A DNA stretch of 64,000 bases from positions 661,164 through 725,163 of the forward strand of contig JAPJBO010000010.1 of the NCBI GenBank assembly GCA_030068145.1, written 5' to 3'. The translations under genes were made by a program, and so were the position numbers. Under the pieces are notes generated by a model. It was not told the origin of the DNA, searched no databases, and saw only the letters and a program-made list of their open reading frames with translations. Position 1 is the first letter of the stretch; every line of letters starts with the position of its first letter. Source of the DNA: Diplonema papillatum. Lineage: Eukaryota; Euglenozoa; Diplonemea; Diplonemida; Diplonemidae. Below are positions 20,713-31,765 of the stretch, one piece after another.

Positions 20713-20969
20713 CCGCGATACGTTTTTCCTGCTCAAAGGCTCGATAAACCCAAGATTTTCGGGATCAAAAATGGGGGATCATCATGGGGTTTCAACAGTT
20801 TTCAAATTTCACTAAGTACGTCAGACCCCATGTTTCACGTGTTAAAAAAGTAGCTAAGAAACAATTACACGTTTCGTATTAAACCCGCATACGGTATCCA
20901 TCATTTTACCATCCATCATATTTACTATCCAGTCTTTTCACCATCCATCATTTTTCCTTTTAGGGTATA

Positions 20970-22187
20970 GGGTACGATGCCGTCTTCAGTGGTCAGTTTT
21001 CATGTATCTACACCCCCCACAATCAACCGTTTTGCAAGAATAGGGACGGCAGCCTCCCAACAAGAATATGCAAGAATATCGGTCGGATCGGATGCATGTT
21101 GCACTTGCGGTAGTGGGGAGTCACCGACGTGCTGACGAGTACCAGGCTATGGCGTCCTCGAGTATTTCCTACGAAAGCGGGTGCGTGACCGTGCCTTCAA
21201 GAAGAACATTTCCGGAGTGGGGCTTGCACTGATAAACGAAGTAACGGATGATCAGCAACAACTGACCAAAGATGATAAAGATGATAGGCAAAGGTTTCTT
21301 GTTCTTCGTGTACAGGGTACAAACCTCTCTGGGGGGGGTTTCCTGTAATAGCACTTTTCGTTGGCTTCGTTTTCTCCTTCATGTGCAACCATTGTTCCGG
21401 AATGTTCCGGTCAGTACACATGTCATGTACTATTTAAAAAGAAAGGCAAACCCACTTCTCGGCCAAAATCCGTATGTTCGCAGCAAAGACCCGTCTGAGC
21501 TAGTGCTCGGTCGACTTTCGGTCCCGAGGAACTTCCTTCTGCTTTTCGTGAACACCAATCGATCATTGACGAAACACGGACAAAACAGAACTGAAAGCCC
21601 GCGTACAAAATATTCTTGAATCTCGGCGCTTGATAATTAGGGGAAAAAAGACCGTGGTATCATCAGGGTGTCTGCAGCATTGCTTGTGCGGCAGGGAATG
21701 TCGAGCTTCGAAAGAATCTCACAAGGATAGCTGACAAAGCAATATAGACAACGCATAACGTTATCGAACAGACGCTGGGCTCGACTACGAAACTGAGCGG
21801 CGGGCTAGCCTGGCTGTCTTATGCTGAAGCGGTCTGCTGACAGCGGTCTGATGTACAAAACAGCAGGTCGGTCTCCAAGGCCGGCAAGACCTAAGCACGT
21901 TTTAATTGGTGCGAGAAGTTGTTGAACACCTTTCGATACTCCTGTGGGGGTATGTGTTTTCGAATGTTTCTTGGATGAAAGTTGTTTGAAAGTTGGTTAT
22001 CTTCTACTATTTCCGTCGACCTCTTACCGTCTGGACGAGACCTCTCGTTTCTGGCGGAAGGTACCCGAGGGGGACTGAGGTGGGGATCGTAAAAGTGCGG
22101 ATGAAGCCGTAGAAAAAGCCTCCTTCCCTTGCGACCTGGACCTTCGCGACCTCAAGCCCACGACCTGCCGTGCTTCTGTAGCGGCTG
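20970..22187. other. no gene recognised
   Basis: A stretch at 21150-21182 resembles 56389-56420 inside the 56.1-58.7 kb element (CTC(G/A)AGTATTTCC, then a GCGGGTGC or GCAGGTGC block), so part may be a related remnant. Confidence 0.3.
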
Positions 22188-22650
22188 TCAAAAAGAGGTG
22201 GGTTGGCTAGTCCCGGGAGGCGCCTTTGAGCACCCAGGGGCTGTGCAACTCCAGGGTCTGCAGGTGTCGACCGCCGGGCCCTCGACGTAATACCGGAAGA
22301 CAGCCGTCTTCCGGTAGCCCGTGACGATCATCGCGTCGTCCTCGCTCATCGCTGTGGCCGCTCCCCTCCGGAAATTCTTCGTCGAGTAACGTCCGCTTCG
22401 CCGCCCTGAGCAGTTATTGGTACTCGAGGCCCGGGAAAAGCAGGGAGTTCGGGCCCGAGGTCGCATCGAGGTGCCGCAGCACGATGCAGACAGAGGAGCG
22501 GCAACGAGTCCGCACCGCCCTTGTCTGCCTGGTGCGACTTCTCTTGCCAAATGCCGACGAGGATGGTGGGCGACGAGCCGTGGTGGCACCGTGAGATCTC
22601 TCTTCCGCAAGCTCAGAACGGTTTCCGAGCAGGATGCCAGTGCCCACATC
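22188..22650 (-). mobile_element. tyrosine-recombinase domain fossil fragment
   Basis: The minus strand carries FRRGAATAMSEDD and, after a short spacer, GYRKTAVFRYYV, resembling the (R)xGAAT ... G(R/H)xs ... Y C-terminal part of tyrosine recombinases of the kind found at 34.4-39 kb. It is a small broken piece of a Crypton or YR retroelement. Confidence 0.4.
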
Positions 22651-23037
22651 AAAGCCTGGGCGGCGGCCGTCGGGGGAGCCTCTCTGCCGCTCCGGCTACC
22701 GCACGCATGACGGCCTGACACCCGGGTACCACGGCCGCTAAACGAGCACGATTTAGTGTTTTTTGACATTTTCGCCCAAGGCGGGGGGTACGTTCCAAAA
22801 ACGGTAATACAATAATCCATTCGTTCACAACCGTGTACCCGTACGACTACGCGGACGTTAAGTCATTTCGTCTGAGGCGGTGCGAGCCGCGGTCCTGTCA
22901 CAGTGGATGGCTACGCCGATGATGGCGCTGCCGGGGGCGTCTGGCAGGCGAGCGCGAGGTGCGCTGTTTTGATAATAATAAACGCTAATAATAGTATGTC
23001 GCGGGCTCTTGTCGTTTTCGGTTAGCATCAGGAAATG
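22651..23037. other. no gene recognised
   Basis: Non-coding by inspection, with no repeat match noticed. Confidence 0.3.
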
Positions 23038-23545
23038 TCAGATATTGACAAAGGGCACGTCTTGCGGATAGTCAGGCACAGCATCGTTCCGGCGGCCATA
23101 AACAAAAACTTGAAAGCAGGCCGCTCTGCAGTTCGTCCTGCAGTATCGTTTGCAGGAGCTCGTGTTGAGTGTACCTGCTGTGTTGGAAGAGCATACCTCG
23201 AACGCAGGGTTTGTGAGCCCGTAGGAAAGGAGACTGCATGCAGCTTCTTTCCGGTCGGGAGTGAGATGCGATGGATTCAGGTTTGCCAGGATACCGACTA
23301 GCCAACGAGCAGTGTAGTCATCGGGCGCTGATATTAAGGTGTCACGAAGCAGGACCAACTTGTAGTCATCCGGAAGCGAGGTGACAGTAGCAATGTTGTT
23401 CTGCACAGACTCTCTGAAGCGATGCATGAGTTCATCTCTGTTTGGATCTGTATTGATGCGATCGATTTCACTGACCCAAACCTGCTGTGCTGTAATGTGC
23501 GAGGGAGGCGGCGATGTCGCTTCCTGTGGTTTTTGTTTGCAGACA
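23038..23545 (-). CDS. hypothetical ORF or exon, Cys-rich C terminus
   Basis: An open minus-strand frame of about 165 codons without an ATG near its 5' end (first ATG at 23427). It reads QVWVSEIDRINTDPN, then LPDDYKLVLLRDTLISAPDD and a region with five closely spaced cysteines. Amino-acid use is protein-like. I do not recognise it; it could be an exon of a host gene or a transposon remnant. Confidence 0.3.
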
Positions 23546-24157
23546 GTACTTTACTTGCCCGTGTCAGTATGGTTCATAGTAGATGATCCACAATTCACGG
23601 TCCTGAGCTACCACCATCGGCAAACCCTATTTTCCTTGCTCACTCGTCCCGAATGCCGTGTGCACGAGCAACACGAAGTGTGGCTCCGTACGAAACTCCA
23701 GACAATACTCTGTCTGCAGGATCCGAGGTTCCTGTTGGCCGTGGCATCTTTTTTAGGCAGCCAATTAGAAAGACATCAGCTTCCCCAACCCTATTTGCCT
23801 CCCTATTTCCCGTTGGCATATTATGGGTCATAAGCTCTTCAGTCGGTCCTGAGGCAAGGTGTAATTGATCGCTTCAAAGCTGCCACACACGCGGGGACAG
23901 GATTAACTATCCTGGAAAGCTGCACTTTCTTCGTGGGGTGTCATGGGGATGTGCATTTTTATTTCCCTTCTCTGGGCCCGCTAGCAGCGACGGACCTCGC
24001 TTCGTGGTGCCAGCACGAGGGGGAGAACTTGGGAGATACAGAGAAAGAAGAATGCGTAGTTTTGTTTTATTCTTTTACTTATTTGTTGTCGACAACATAT
24101 TGTGGTTGAGGTGTCATTCAGATGTAGATCTAAAGCCGCCCACGTCAAATTTTGTTG
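23546..24157. other. no gene recognised
   Basis: Short ORFs only; nothing recognisable. Confidence 0.3.
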
Positions 24158-24205
24158 AGCATTGAGTTCTTTTAAGTACATGAACCACATGGATTAGCAT
24201 GCACT
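24158..24205. repeat. 48-bp segment shared with the Mutator-like relic at 53.9 kb
   Basis: GCATTGAGTTCTTTTAAGTA followed by a continuing match is the reverse complement of 53917-53964, with one or two differences, so a fragment of that element lies here. Confidence 0.7.
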
Positions 24206-24244
24206 TGTTGAGCAAGCAGCGGCTGCCAAAAAACAGAGGGTTGG

Positions 24245-24740
24245 ATGGAGAGGACGCAGGCAGTGGAGTCTGCAGTGGAGATGGCATTAGCTCAATGTGT
24301 CGGGAGCAGTAGTTGTCGACTGAAAAGTAAGCACGTACCGCGGATGCAGAGCATCGATGCAGACGATGAGTGCCGCAAATGCAGGCATTCGAGGCCGTTC
24401 TGCGAGCAGGCAAGATGGCAAGCGAGAGAGCGTGCCGTACCTCAGGCAGGTCGCTCGAAAACGGCGACCCGAAATGGAGGATTCACCCCCAGGAACAATA
24501 CCCAGCGGACTGGAAGCGCAGGCAGGCCCGGATGGAAGCATGAGGTGAAGCAGAAGAGACAGAGGAGCGGAGAAACGGGGCCGCACCAGTGGCAGACCCG
24601 GACCTTGGGGTTAAACAATCGAAGAAGAAGTCTAAAGACGAGGAAACACCGACTCGGGCATACCGGCCGAGAACAGCCAATCATGGAACCCAGGGCACAA
24701 GGGAGGCTACGGCGCGGTGGTGAAGTAACGAAGCTCGCTC
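24245..24740 (+). pseudogene. diverged remnant of the 1.88-kb TIR element
   Basis: The frame reads KHEVKQKRQRSGETGPHQWQ near 24540, against KHEVKQDRRATETRRVVYQG in the same orientation at 60655-60720, and the DNA similarity continues through a GAAGAAGAAGTC block. It is more diverged than the two long copies and so represents an older insertion. Confidence 0.55.
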
Positions 24741-26464
24741 GCTAGCATCCGGCAAGAGCCAGCATGACACACGAATTTGGAAATGATGCTTCATTTGGAA
24801 ACAGCTAGGTCAAAGGGTTAATCTGCTTGTCCTAGGCTCCTCGGTTCCCGTAGTATCGGGGGAGTTTGAAGCAATTGCTGGCTGGTGGTCGGTTGCAGTC
24901 CGTTGCGTCAAGCACAACCGGGCTTGCCTTCTGGAGGCTTTGGAAAATAGTGGTTCCTGTCTGCATTCAGCGCTGCAATGGCAAAGCATTCCGGGTACCT
25001 TCTGCGGTGGACCTACACTTTCGGTGCCGCCTTACATATTAATTGGTGTTGGTTTTTACTCGACAGGACCCTGGCGCAGTCGGTTTAACTTGATTGCAGC
25101 GAACACCTGCCATAACCTGAAGGGGTGGTGCAAAATAAAAAATCGGACCCCCCTTGCAGGTGTGGCCCTAAAGCGTGAATGTAAATAGAGATTTTGCCCA
25201 AGCACCATTTTTTGTTTTTTTTTTTTTTGCACTTTTTTTGCACCAGGCTACAGCCAGGCCTTACGTTCAGCATGTTAAACGTACTGATTTCTGATTTCAG
25301 CACGTTAATTATTTCAGTTTCTCTTTGTACACATGCTGAATCAGTACGTTATCAGCACGCATCTTGTGTCCGAGATGCCACCCGAAGGCCACCCAAGCAG
25401 GCCCATGCAGGTCTTTTCGAAGAAGAACTGGGCGAATACAACAACACATCAAATGGGTCGGCGGGTTTGGGGCAACTCCTGTTTGCACTGTGGCAGGTGG
25501 TGGAGGGAGCAAGCTGGCTTGCATGTCTGCGCATGACAGATACACCCGTTTCTTCGGGCTTACAGGAGCCGGGAATTTGGGTGTATCATACCGTTTTTTT
25601 TCCCCGGCTCGCTACGCGAGCCAAATAACCAAGTGTTTGCATGAGAACACTGGGGGATGATAAATACTCCATTAATTCGATGACTCTGAAGGTCTTAGCT
25701 TTATATTGGCAAGCGTTGATGCAACACCATTCGAGTTCTTGTTGGGTGCCTGACAAACTTCCGATTGTGATGATGGTGATGATCTTCGCGGCAGTGCTGG
25801 TACAACCTCCTTACAAACAACAGAAATAATGCAAAACCGCAAAGAGTCCGATATTCCTCTGTCCCGAAATATTTCACCCTCCCAGTGCGGTACGCCGCAA
25901 CTCCATGGCACGGCATGAAGCAAGGGTTTGCATCTTCTTTGGCACAAAGTGTTGATCATCATCAATCATCAAGTGGTCGAGTTTGGTTCGCCTTCTTGAT
26001 TCGTTTTGCTCGTTAGTACGGTCTGGGTGTTGCTACGAACCAAAACGGGTGCAAAAAAACAGGCGGAAAAAGTGCAAAAAAAAACGTAAATAGGATCTTG
26101 GATTTTGCCCAAAAAGAGCGTAAATAGGGTCACACGTGCCTCCTTGAGTTTTTCCGGGTTTGCACCGGGCATATGGATCACACCAGAAATCAGTTTTTCT
26201 TATTTTTTGAGCCGCCCGCAGGGGTTTATATAGCTTTTCCTCCTCTGTAGAAAAGTCCTTTTCGCCCTCGGGGTCCTGTGGGGGATCCAAAATTAAACAG
26301 AATTGAGGCAAGCACTACCATGCCAGCCCAGCCCAACCCAACCCAACCTCAGTGTTGGTAATAAGAATCAGACAAAATGGTTAGCTGATTTGTAAGAGAG
26401 GGGGGTCTGGGGGGGCAGCGCTCCCCAGCGCACGGTACGGTACAGCAAAGAATTCCCGCGCCAG
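24741..26464. other. no gene recognised; A/T tract repeats
   Basis: 25130-25250 and 26040-26180 share GTAAATAG(A/G) with GATTTTGCCCAA and GTGCAAAAAAA tracts, partly inverted, which suggests a decayed MITE. A (CCCAA)n-like run is at 26320-26345. Confidence 0.35.
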
Positions 26465-26672
26465 TCAACTTCTATATGGAATCCAAATTTAATTAGAATC
26501 GGTAGTCAACGTCTGATGCCAAATCCCAAATCTAATTAGAATTTGTAGACAGCGTCCAATTTCCGATTCCAAATTTAATTAGAATTGGTAGTCAACGTCT
26601 AAGTTCGGATCCAAAATCAATTAGAAATGGTAGTCAACGTCTAATGTCGGATCCAAATTTAAATATAATTGG
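26465..26672. repeat. ~42-bp satellite, left block
   Basis: Units with GTAGTCAACGTCTAATG, CGGATCCAAATTTAATTA and AATTG. It continues at 28217-28640 after an inserted element. Confidence 0.9.
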
Positions 26673-26674
26673 TA

Positions 26675-28214
26675 AACCCCGCACCCGTATATTATTTACT
26701 CACGGATATTATTTACTTCACGGATATTATTTACTCTTATAAATAATTTCATTTATTATTTACTTCCCGCAAACCCGTTTCATAACTCGATTCGTTTATT
26801 ACTTGCTTTCCCGTGTATTATTTACTAATATTTTTTATTCACGGAATGAAAACGATAGTTAAAAAAAACGATCGTTTTCGAAAGTGAAATATCATCGTTT
26901 TTTATCGTTTTCAAAAAACGATCGTTTTTTTCTTCCCAGTTTTTCTTGTTGGAATCATGAACTAGCCAATGTTCGACATGTCATTTCTTGTGTAGAAATT
27001 GACTTCGGCGGCCAGATTCAGCTGGTGCATGGTCTTTCATGTCGGAAAGGGTTGCCAACAAACCCGAACAGCCCGCTAAGTATTGTCAGCAATCTCTGAT
27101 GCATTGACCACCGCAGCTGCGGCCGATGCCTTCTCCCTCTTGCACGATGCCGTTGACATCGCCTGCGGATTCTCATCCCCAGCAACGGCAAGGTGCTGTC
27201 AAGTTTTGGGTCGCATGCTCTTTTTCTGTGTCATTTTCCGCAATCATGCGCTTTGTATGCCCACTCAAGGCGTATCGTATTCTTCCCGACTCAACTCTGA
27301 GGCTGGCAGCGTAGACTGAAGCTTTGCTGCTCATTAAAGTGCTCTTTCTACTTGCTTGTTGCTGTCTTCCGAACTGTATATGCTTGCCTCCCATCCTCGA
27401 ACACGCTACAGGCTTGCGCTTCCCCAGCTACAGCTTCTCCTGCAGGATGCCCTCGTCGCGCTAAACCAACGAATTTCTGTCATTCCCAGCTTCTTTACCA
27501 ACTCGTCCGCCCAGGTTTTTTTAGTGATTGCTTGTACTGACGCCTTCCTCCTCCCCCTCGTCTCGCACCTTCTTCTTCGTCAATTTTGATGAACTTAGTC
27601 ATGATAAACTTGGGTTTGACTCCTTCACCTGATGCTTCGACTCCGGCGAGCTCCGATAAACTGTTTCGACTGCCTACCCTCGACTGTCTGTTCGATCGTA
27701 GTGCCATAGCGCCGTCGTGGCAGTAACGTGATCCACAAAACTTCACTTGTCACTCGACACACCGAAGCAAACCCTTATGGAAGAAATGTGAAAACGGGAA
27801 AGAAAAAAGCCGCACCGAGTCCAGAAACGTCACGGTCAACCACAGCCTGCAAATGTTGAGTCGAAGGCAGCACAGTGCTACAACCCCGTCCGTTCTGCCC
27901 TGCGGCTGACCGTCTCGACGAGCTTGTGCTCAGCGCAAGCGTCAAGCCCCAAGGTGCGCCACGCCGTGATGCAGTAGTGCCATTACTTTGGGAAATTGGT
28001 AGCCACTTGACCCGGAGGCCCGTGGCTCTGCAGTACCGCCAACGGCTCCCGTGTAGCAGGCTTTCCCGGGTACCTAAGCAAACCCCTATGGAAAAAAAAC
28101 GATCGTTTTTTTTTTCTTCACGATCGTGTTTTTTCAGGCCACAAAGACGAATTCTCGTAAACGATCGTTTCCACTCCGTGAATAAATAAGTAAATAATAT
28201 ACGTGTACGGGGTT
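26675..28214. mobile_element. 1,540-bp TA-flanked TIR element inside the satellite
   Basis: TIRs AACCCCGCACCCGTATAT (left) and AACCCCGTACACGTATAT (right, minus strand), both followed by TATTTACTT-rich tracts. Removing the element with one TA restores ATTGG-TA-GTCAACG, exactly the satellite sequence. Subterminal ACGATCGTTTT palindromes occur at both ends (26860-26930, 28095-28165). The interior has no recognised transposase. Confidence 0.85.
27820..28078. repeat. segment duplicated from the RT-bearing region at 14.65-14.88 kb
   Basis: Direct-orientation similarity to 14650-14880, including GTGGCTCTGCAGTACCGCC and CCTGTGGCTGACCG/CCTGCGGCTGACCG. It seems to be the 3' neighbour of the PLE-like RT, captured in this TIR element. 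Confidence 0.75.
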
Positions 28215-28216
28215 TA

Positions 28217-28639
28217 GTCAACGTCCAATGTCGGATCCAAATTTAATTATAAATGGTAGTCAACGTCTAATGTCGGATCCAAATTTAATTATAATTGGTA
28301 GTCAACGTCTGATGCCAAATCCAAAATTTAATTAGAATTGATAGGCAACGTCCAGTTTCGGATCCCAAATTTAATTACAATTGGTAGTCAACGTCTGATG
28401 CCGAATCCCAAACTTAATTAGAATTGGTAGTCAACGTCCAATTTCGGTTTCCAAATCTAATTAGAATTGGCAGTCAACGTCTGATGTCGTACCCAATTTC
28501 AATTAGACTTGGTAGTCAGTGTCCAATTTCGGGTTCCAAATTTAATTAGAATTGGTAGTCAACGTCCAATTTCCGATTCTGAATTTAATTAGAATCGCCT
28601 AACGTCGGATCCCAAATTGAATTAGACTTGGTAGTCAAC
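28217..28639. repeat. ~42-bp satellite, right block
   Basis: About nine further units of the array begun at 26465, abutting the 16-bp satellite at 28640. Confidence 0.9.
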
Positions 28640-29008
28640 GTAGCTTCACCAGAACTTTGCTTCACCCAGAACTTAGCTTCGCCCGGACTTTGTTTCGCCC
28701 GAACTTTGTTTCGCCCGAACTTAGCTTCACCAGAACTTTGCTTCCCCCGAACTTTGCTTCACCCAGAACTTAGCTTCGCCCGGACTTTGTTTCGCCCGAA
28801 CTTAGCTTCACCCGAACTTTGCTTCACCCGAACTTAGCAGCGCCCGAACTTTGCTTCGCCCGAACTTTGTTTCGCCCGAACTTTGTTTCGCCCGAACTTT
28901 GTTTCGCCCGAACTTTGTTTCGCCCGAACTTTGCTTCACCAGAACTTAGCATTGCCCGAACTTAGCTTCGCCCGAACTTTGCTGTTACCCGAACTTTAAC
29001 TGCTGCCT
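28640..29008. repeat. 16-bp satellite array (copy 2, inverted)
   Basis: Units GCTTCACCCGAACTTA and GTTTCGCCCGAACTTT, reverse complement of the array at 12846-13372. The unique flank at 29009-29050 is also shared in inverted form with 12781-12845. Confidence 0.9.
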
Positions 29009-29169
29009 CCAGTCTCGCCACGCGCCGGCCTTAGCCGAGCGCATGTACTCTTTTTTTCGCGCTCGGGGTGGCCCCGAGCCCCAGACCCATATATAAATCA
29101 CTGGCCGCCCGGATTTCCAAATTCCGTCATTTGGAATGGGAAGATAATGCCCTGGTTTATAATATGGTA

Positions 29170-29580
29170 CGATGCCAAAAGGGGGGGGGGGGGGTTTGGG
29201 CGGAAAAATCCCCGCATAGTTCACCAGGGTCTGACGGGTACTGAGGCCCCATACCCTTCCTAAAACATCATTCTGCGTTCAAATACGCCCTCAGAAGCCT
29301 CCGGAGAGCCTTCTATGACGTCCCAAATTCGATTTTGTGGGTTTTTAGGGGGTCCCCCCGCCTGTTGGCCGTAAACCGCCATAGTAGACACATATGCAAC
29401 CTGAAGCTGGGTCGCTTTTCTGTGCAAGATCCCAGCCCAAACACACGTTTTCGGCGTTCTCTAGCACTCTCCAGGTGCATTCGACCCTCGGGCTTCGTGG
29501 TTTCTTTCACTCACAGGTGTTCCGGGACGTGCAAAGATAAGGAGAATGGCCCCCTGCATTGGGGACAGACCGAACTACGC
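29170..29580. repeat. left long terminal inverted repeat
   Basis: Pairs with 31766-32155; carries a run of 14 Gs near the tip. Confidence 0.85.
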
Positions 29581-29727
29581 CCTGCCTGTCTATACAGGCT
29601 TTGGGGTCAAATTGCACCGGCTTTGGCGCCACATCCACCGTTTCGGGCTTCGTTTGTGCTGCTTTGGGGTCCATTAAACCTAAACCCTCATTGTTGGCAT
29701 ACAGGAACTAAAGAACATCAAGTAAAT

Positions 29728-31569
29728 ATGCCTCGTGACACGGGTATGCTCGCCCTCGAAACCTCTGTGGAAGAGATGAAAGCCCAGGACACCTACACCA
29801 ACTGGAGTAGAACGTCTCAGAACATGAAGCGCCGGTTCAACGTAACAAAAGCGTTCTTGAACAAGATTGCAGGCGAAGACCACATTGGTTTCTTGCTGTC
29901 TATGTGGGGAGAAGACGACCACGTCCGTATCTGGCAGAAACTATCTGGCACATTCCCGGATGCGTTCAACAGCATCTCTCATGAGCCGACACGTCGCAAT
30001 ATCGTACGTAGTCTGGGTTGGGCTCGGGCACGATATGAAAAGGTTGGAATGACTGTAGGGGAGAAACTGTGGTCCAACAGACACCAAGATGGCGACATTT
30101 CCCGTGGCGGGAGGCCGTTGATTGCCACACCAGAAGCCAGGCAGCAGGTTAATGAGGACCACGAACAATTGGCATCGCCCACATCTCGCGTGGTGAAGCG
30201 GCTTTCAACTGAAAGTACTGCGGTCGTGGCACAAAACATGCTTGTACCGTTCAAGCTTGTTTACGAACAGAGTGAGATGAAGGACGATGTGTCGTACACG
30301 ACATATCGCCGGCTGCGTGGTGCCCAGTTTCAGCACATCTCACGACGGACAGATGTATGCGACACGTGTGCGGAAGGGGCCACCATCCAAAATCGCCTGA
30401 GGGAGTATATCTCCAAGAACAGGGAGTCGCTGACCTCGCAGTACTGGCATGCAAACAGCAACCCGTTCTATCTCCTCAGCGTCCTGGACGAGCCTCGCAT
30501 TCCCGCAAACGTGAAGAGTGCTGTTAGCATCATGCTGCATCAGCTCATGGAGGTACAACTGCATCAGGCGGCAGCCACACGACAAAGAGATGCGTATAAC
30601 ATTGCCATGAAAGCTCCTCCACCAGGCTGCGTCGTGGTAACCCTTGACTTCAAACAAAAAGGGAAGCTCCCAATGAAACCAGAGGAGCCCGGCCAGCTCT
30701 TTTATAATCAAGGTGCCTTCTCATTACTTGGCTTTGGCATGCATTGGCTGGTAGATGGAAACGTCTGCCGTCGTAACATTGATGTGCTCCTGCGAACGCA
30801 CAACCAGTGCTCGTTTGCTGCTGTCCGTGCCTTTGAAGCTGCCAAGGAGCATTTCCCCCCGGACCTAAAAGTGATTTACTGGTCCGACTCGGGGAGACAC
30901 TTTCGTTCGCTGCTTTTTATCAGCCGCCTCCTACAAGAAGATTCCACGATTTCGATCAACTTCTTTGAAGGGGGCCACGGCAAGAACGACCGGGACCAGC
31001 ACTTTGGCACGATTGGACGTGCTCTCGACACGGCTTCGAAAAAGACCGAGCTGAAGCATCTCAATGATGTAAAAGCCGTGCTAAACAAGGTGACCAACAC
31101 AATCGCCATACAAGTCAGAATCCGTGCTCAACGGGCCACTTTTCCGGTCCGAAACATCGCCAATATCATGGCTATTGGGTCCTACCAACGAGATGGTGAC
31201 GGAGTCATCACAGTTCATGACTTCAGTGGTGAACCCGGTTGCAAACTTCGGGGAAAGAGCCATGCCACAAGATTCGCGTTTGTACCCAAGGTATCAAGCA
31301 AGTTGCCACTTTGCGAATCAGATAGTGACTGTGCTGACGTTTCCAGCAGTGATCGGGATGGCGACTCCAGTGCTAGTAGTGAAGACTTCGCGTCAAAGCT
31401 GGAGAAGAAACGGCTCAAGAAGCAACACGTCTTTGAGGCACTTGCTGCCAAGGACGAGAAAGATGCCAAAAGGGGGAGGAAATCACAAGGAAAGGTGCGA
31501 AAGCCTGCCCCAAAACCAGCAAAACCGGCTGCAAAACAATGCACGGGCAGGAAGCGAACTCGGAGCTAA
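29728..31569 (+). CDS. transposase-like protein of the long-TIR element
   Basis: A 613-residue ORF. The ATG at 29728 (AAATATGCC) is chosen because the open frame upstream lies within the TIR and has no ATG in a coding-like context. Order of parts: an N-terminal helical region; a VCDTC zinc-like motif (about residue 210) followed about 65 residues later by HQLMEVQLHQAAATRQRD; then VVTLDFKQKGKLP (Asp307), YNQGAFSLLGFGMH, YWSDSGRHFRS (Asp387) and FFEGGHGKNDRDQHFG (Glu414). The pattern D...SD-x2-x-x-F...GHGKxDxD-x-FG resembles an RNase H-fold transposase group common in protist and animal genomes; I propose Asp307, Asp387 and one acidic residue near 414-420 as catalytic. The C terminus is Lys-rich (KKRLKKQHVF, then KPAPKPAKPAAK), probably nuclear targeting. 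Confidence 0.75.
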   Translation: MPRDTGMLALETSVEEMKAQDTYTNWSRTSQNMKRRFNVTKAFLNKIAGEDHIGFLLSMWGEDDHVRIWQKLSGTFPDAFNSISHEPTRRNIVRSLGWARARYEKVGMTVGEKLWSNRHQDGDISRGGRPLIATPEARQQVNEDHEQLASPTSRVVKRLSTESTAVVAQNMLVPFKLVYEQSEMKDDVSYTTYRRLRGAQFQHISRRTDVCDTCAEGATIQNRLREYISKNRESLTSQYWHANSNPFYLLSVLDEPRIPANVKSAVSIMLHQLMEVQLHQAAATRQRDAYNIAMKAPPPGCVVVTLDFKQKGKLPMKPEEPGQLFYNQGAFSLLGFGMHWLVDGNVCRRNIDVLLRTHNQCSFAAVRAFEAAKEHFPPDLKVIYWSDSGRHFRSLLFISRLLQEDSTISINFFEGGHGKNDRDQHFGTIGRALDTASKKTELKHLNDVKAVLNKVTNTIAIQVRIRAQRATFPVRNIANIMAIGSYQRDGDGVITVHDFSGEPGCKLRGKSHATRFAFVPKVSSKLPLCESDSDCADVSSSDRDGDSSASSEDFASKLEKKRLKKQHVFEALAAKDEKDAKRGRKSQGKVRKPAPKPAKPAAKQCTGRKRTRS

Positions 31570-31765
31570 CCGTCTTCTACTGACCACTGAGATCGGCTGT
31601 TGACACAGCCTTCGGTCACCGTGTAACTCACTTCTTCAGTCACTCTTCGTGTCAACACTCGTCCTTCTCGTTAGCCAGATGCATATCATGCTGCTACCAC
31701 CACGTGCTGCTGCTGTATCGTCATAGGTGCGCATAGCACGTAGCTCGTTGGTGACGTAGTACCAT

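Larger units (their letters stand above)
18809..20894 (+). mobile_element. TA-flanked TIR transposon carrying a Ulp1-like protease fragment
   Basis: TIRs CCGTATGCGGGTTTAATA at both ends (left +, right -) with further similarity (GAAACGTGTA), and a perfect TA duplication (18807-18808, 20895-20896). Inside are an inverted pair of GAGCTGG-rich segments (19180-19265, 20010-20100), four copies of a ~200-bp repeat between them, and a coding remnant with C48-type protease motifs. No transposase domain was recognised. Confidence 0.75.
18427..20969. mobile_element. older TIR element interrupted by a younger one
   Basis: Outer ends TACCTAAAAGGAAAAATG (left) and TACCCTAAAAGGAAAAATG (right, minus strand) match. 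A further inner match TAAATATGATGGAT faces ATCCATCATATTTA. Without the insertion (18809-20894) it would be about 460 bp, MITE-sized. A small C/G foldback lies at 18469-18533. Confidence 0.65.

Noticed and set aside
12781-29050. One giant element bounded by the inverted 16-bp arrays
   Set aside because: A host exon (14947-15873) and several independent insertions lie between them, with no matching termini.
29335-29727. N-terminal 131 codons of the long-TIR transposase ORF
   Set aside because: They lie mostly in the TIR and begin at a non-ATG codon; the ATG at 29728 is better placed.
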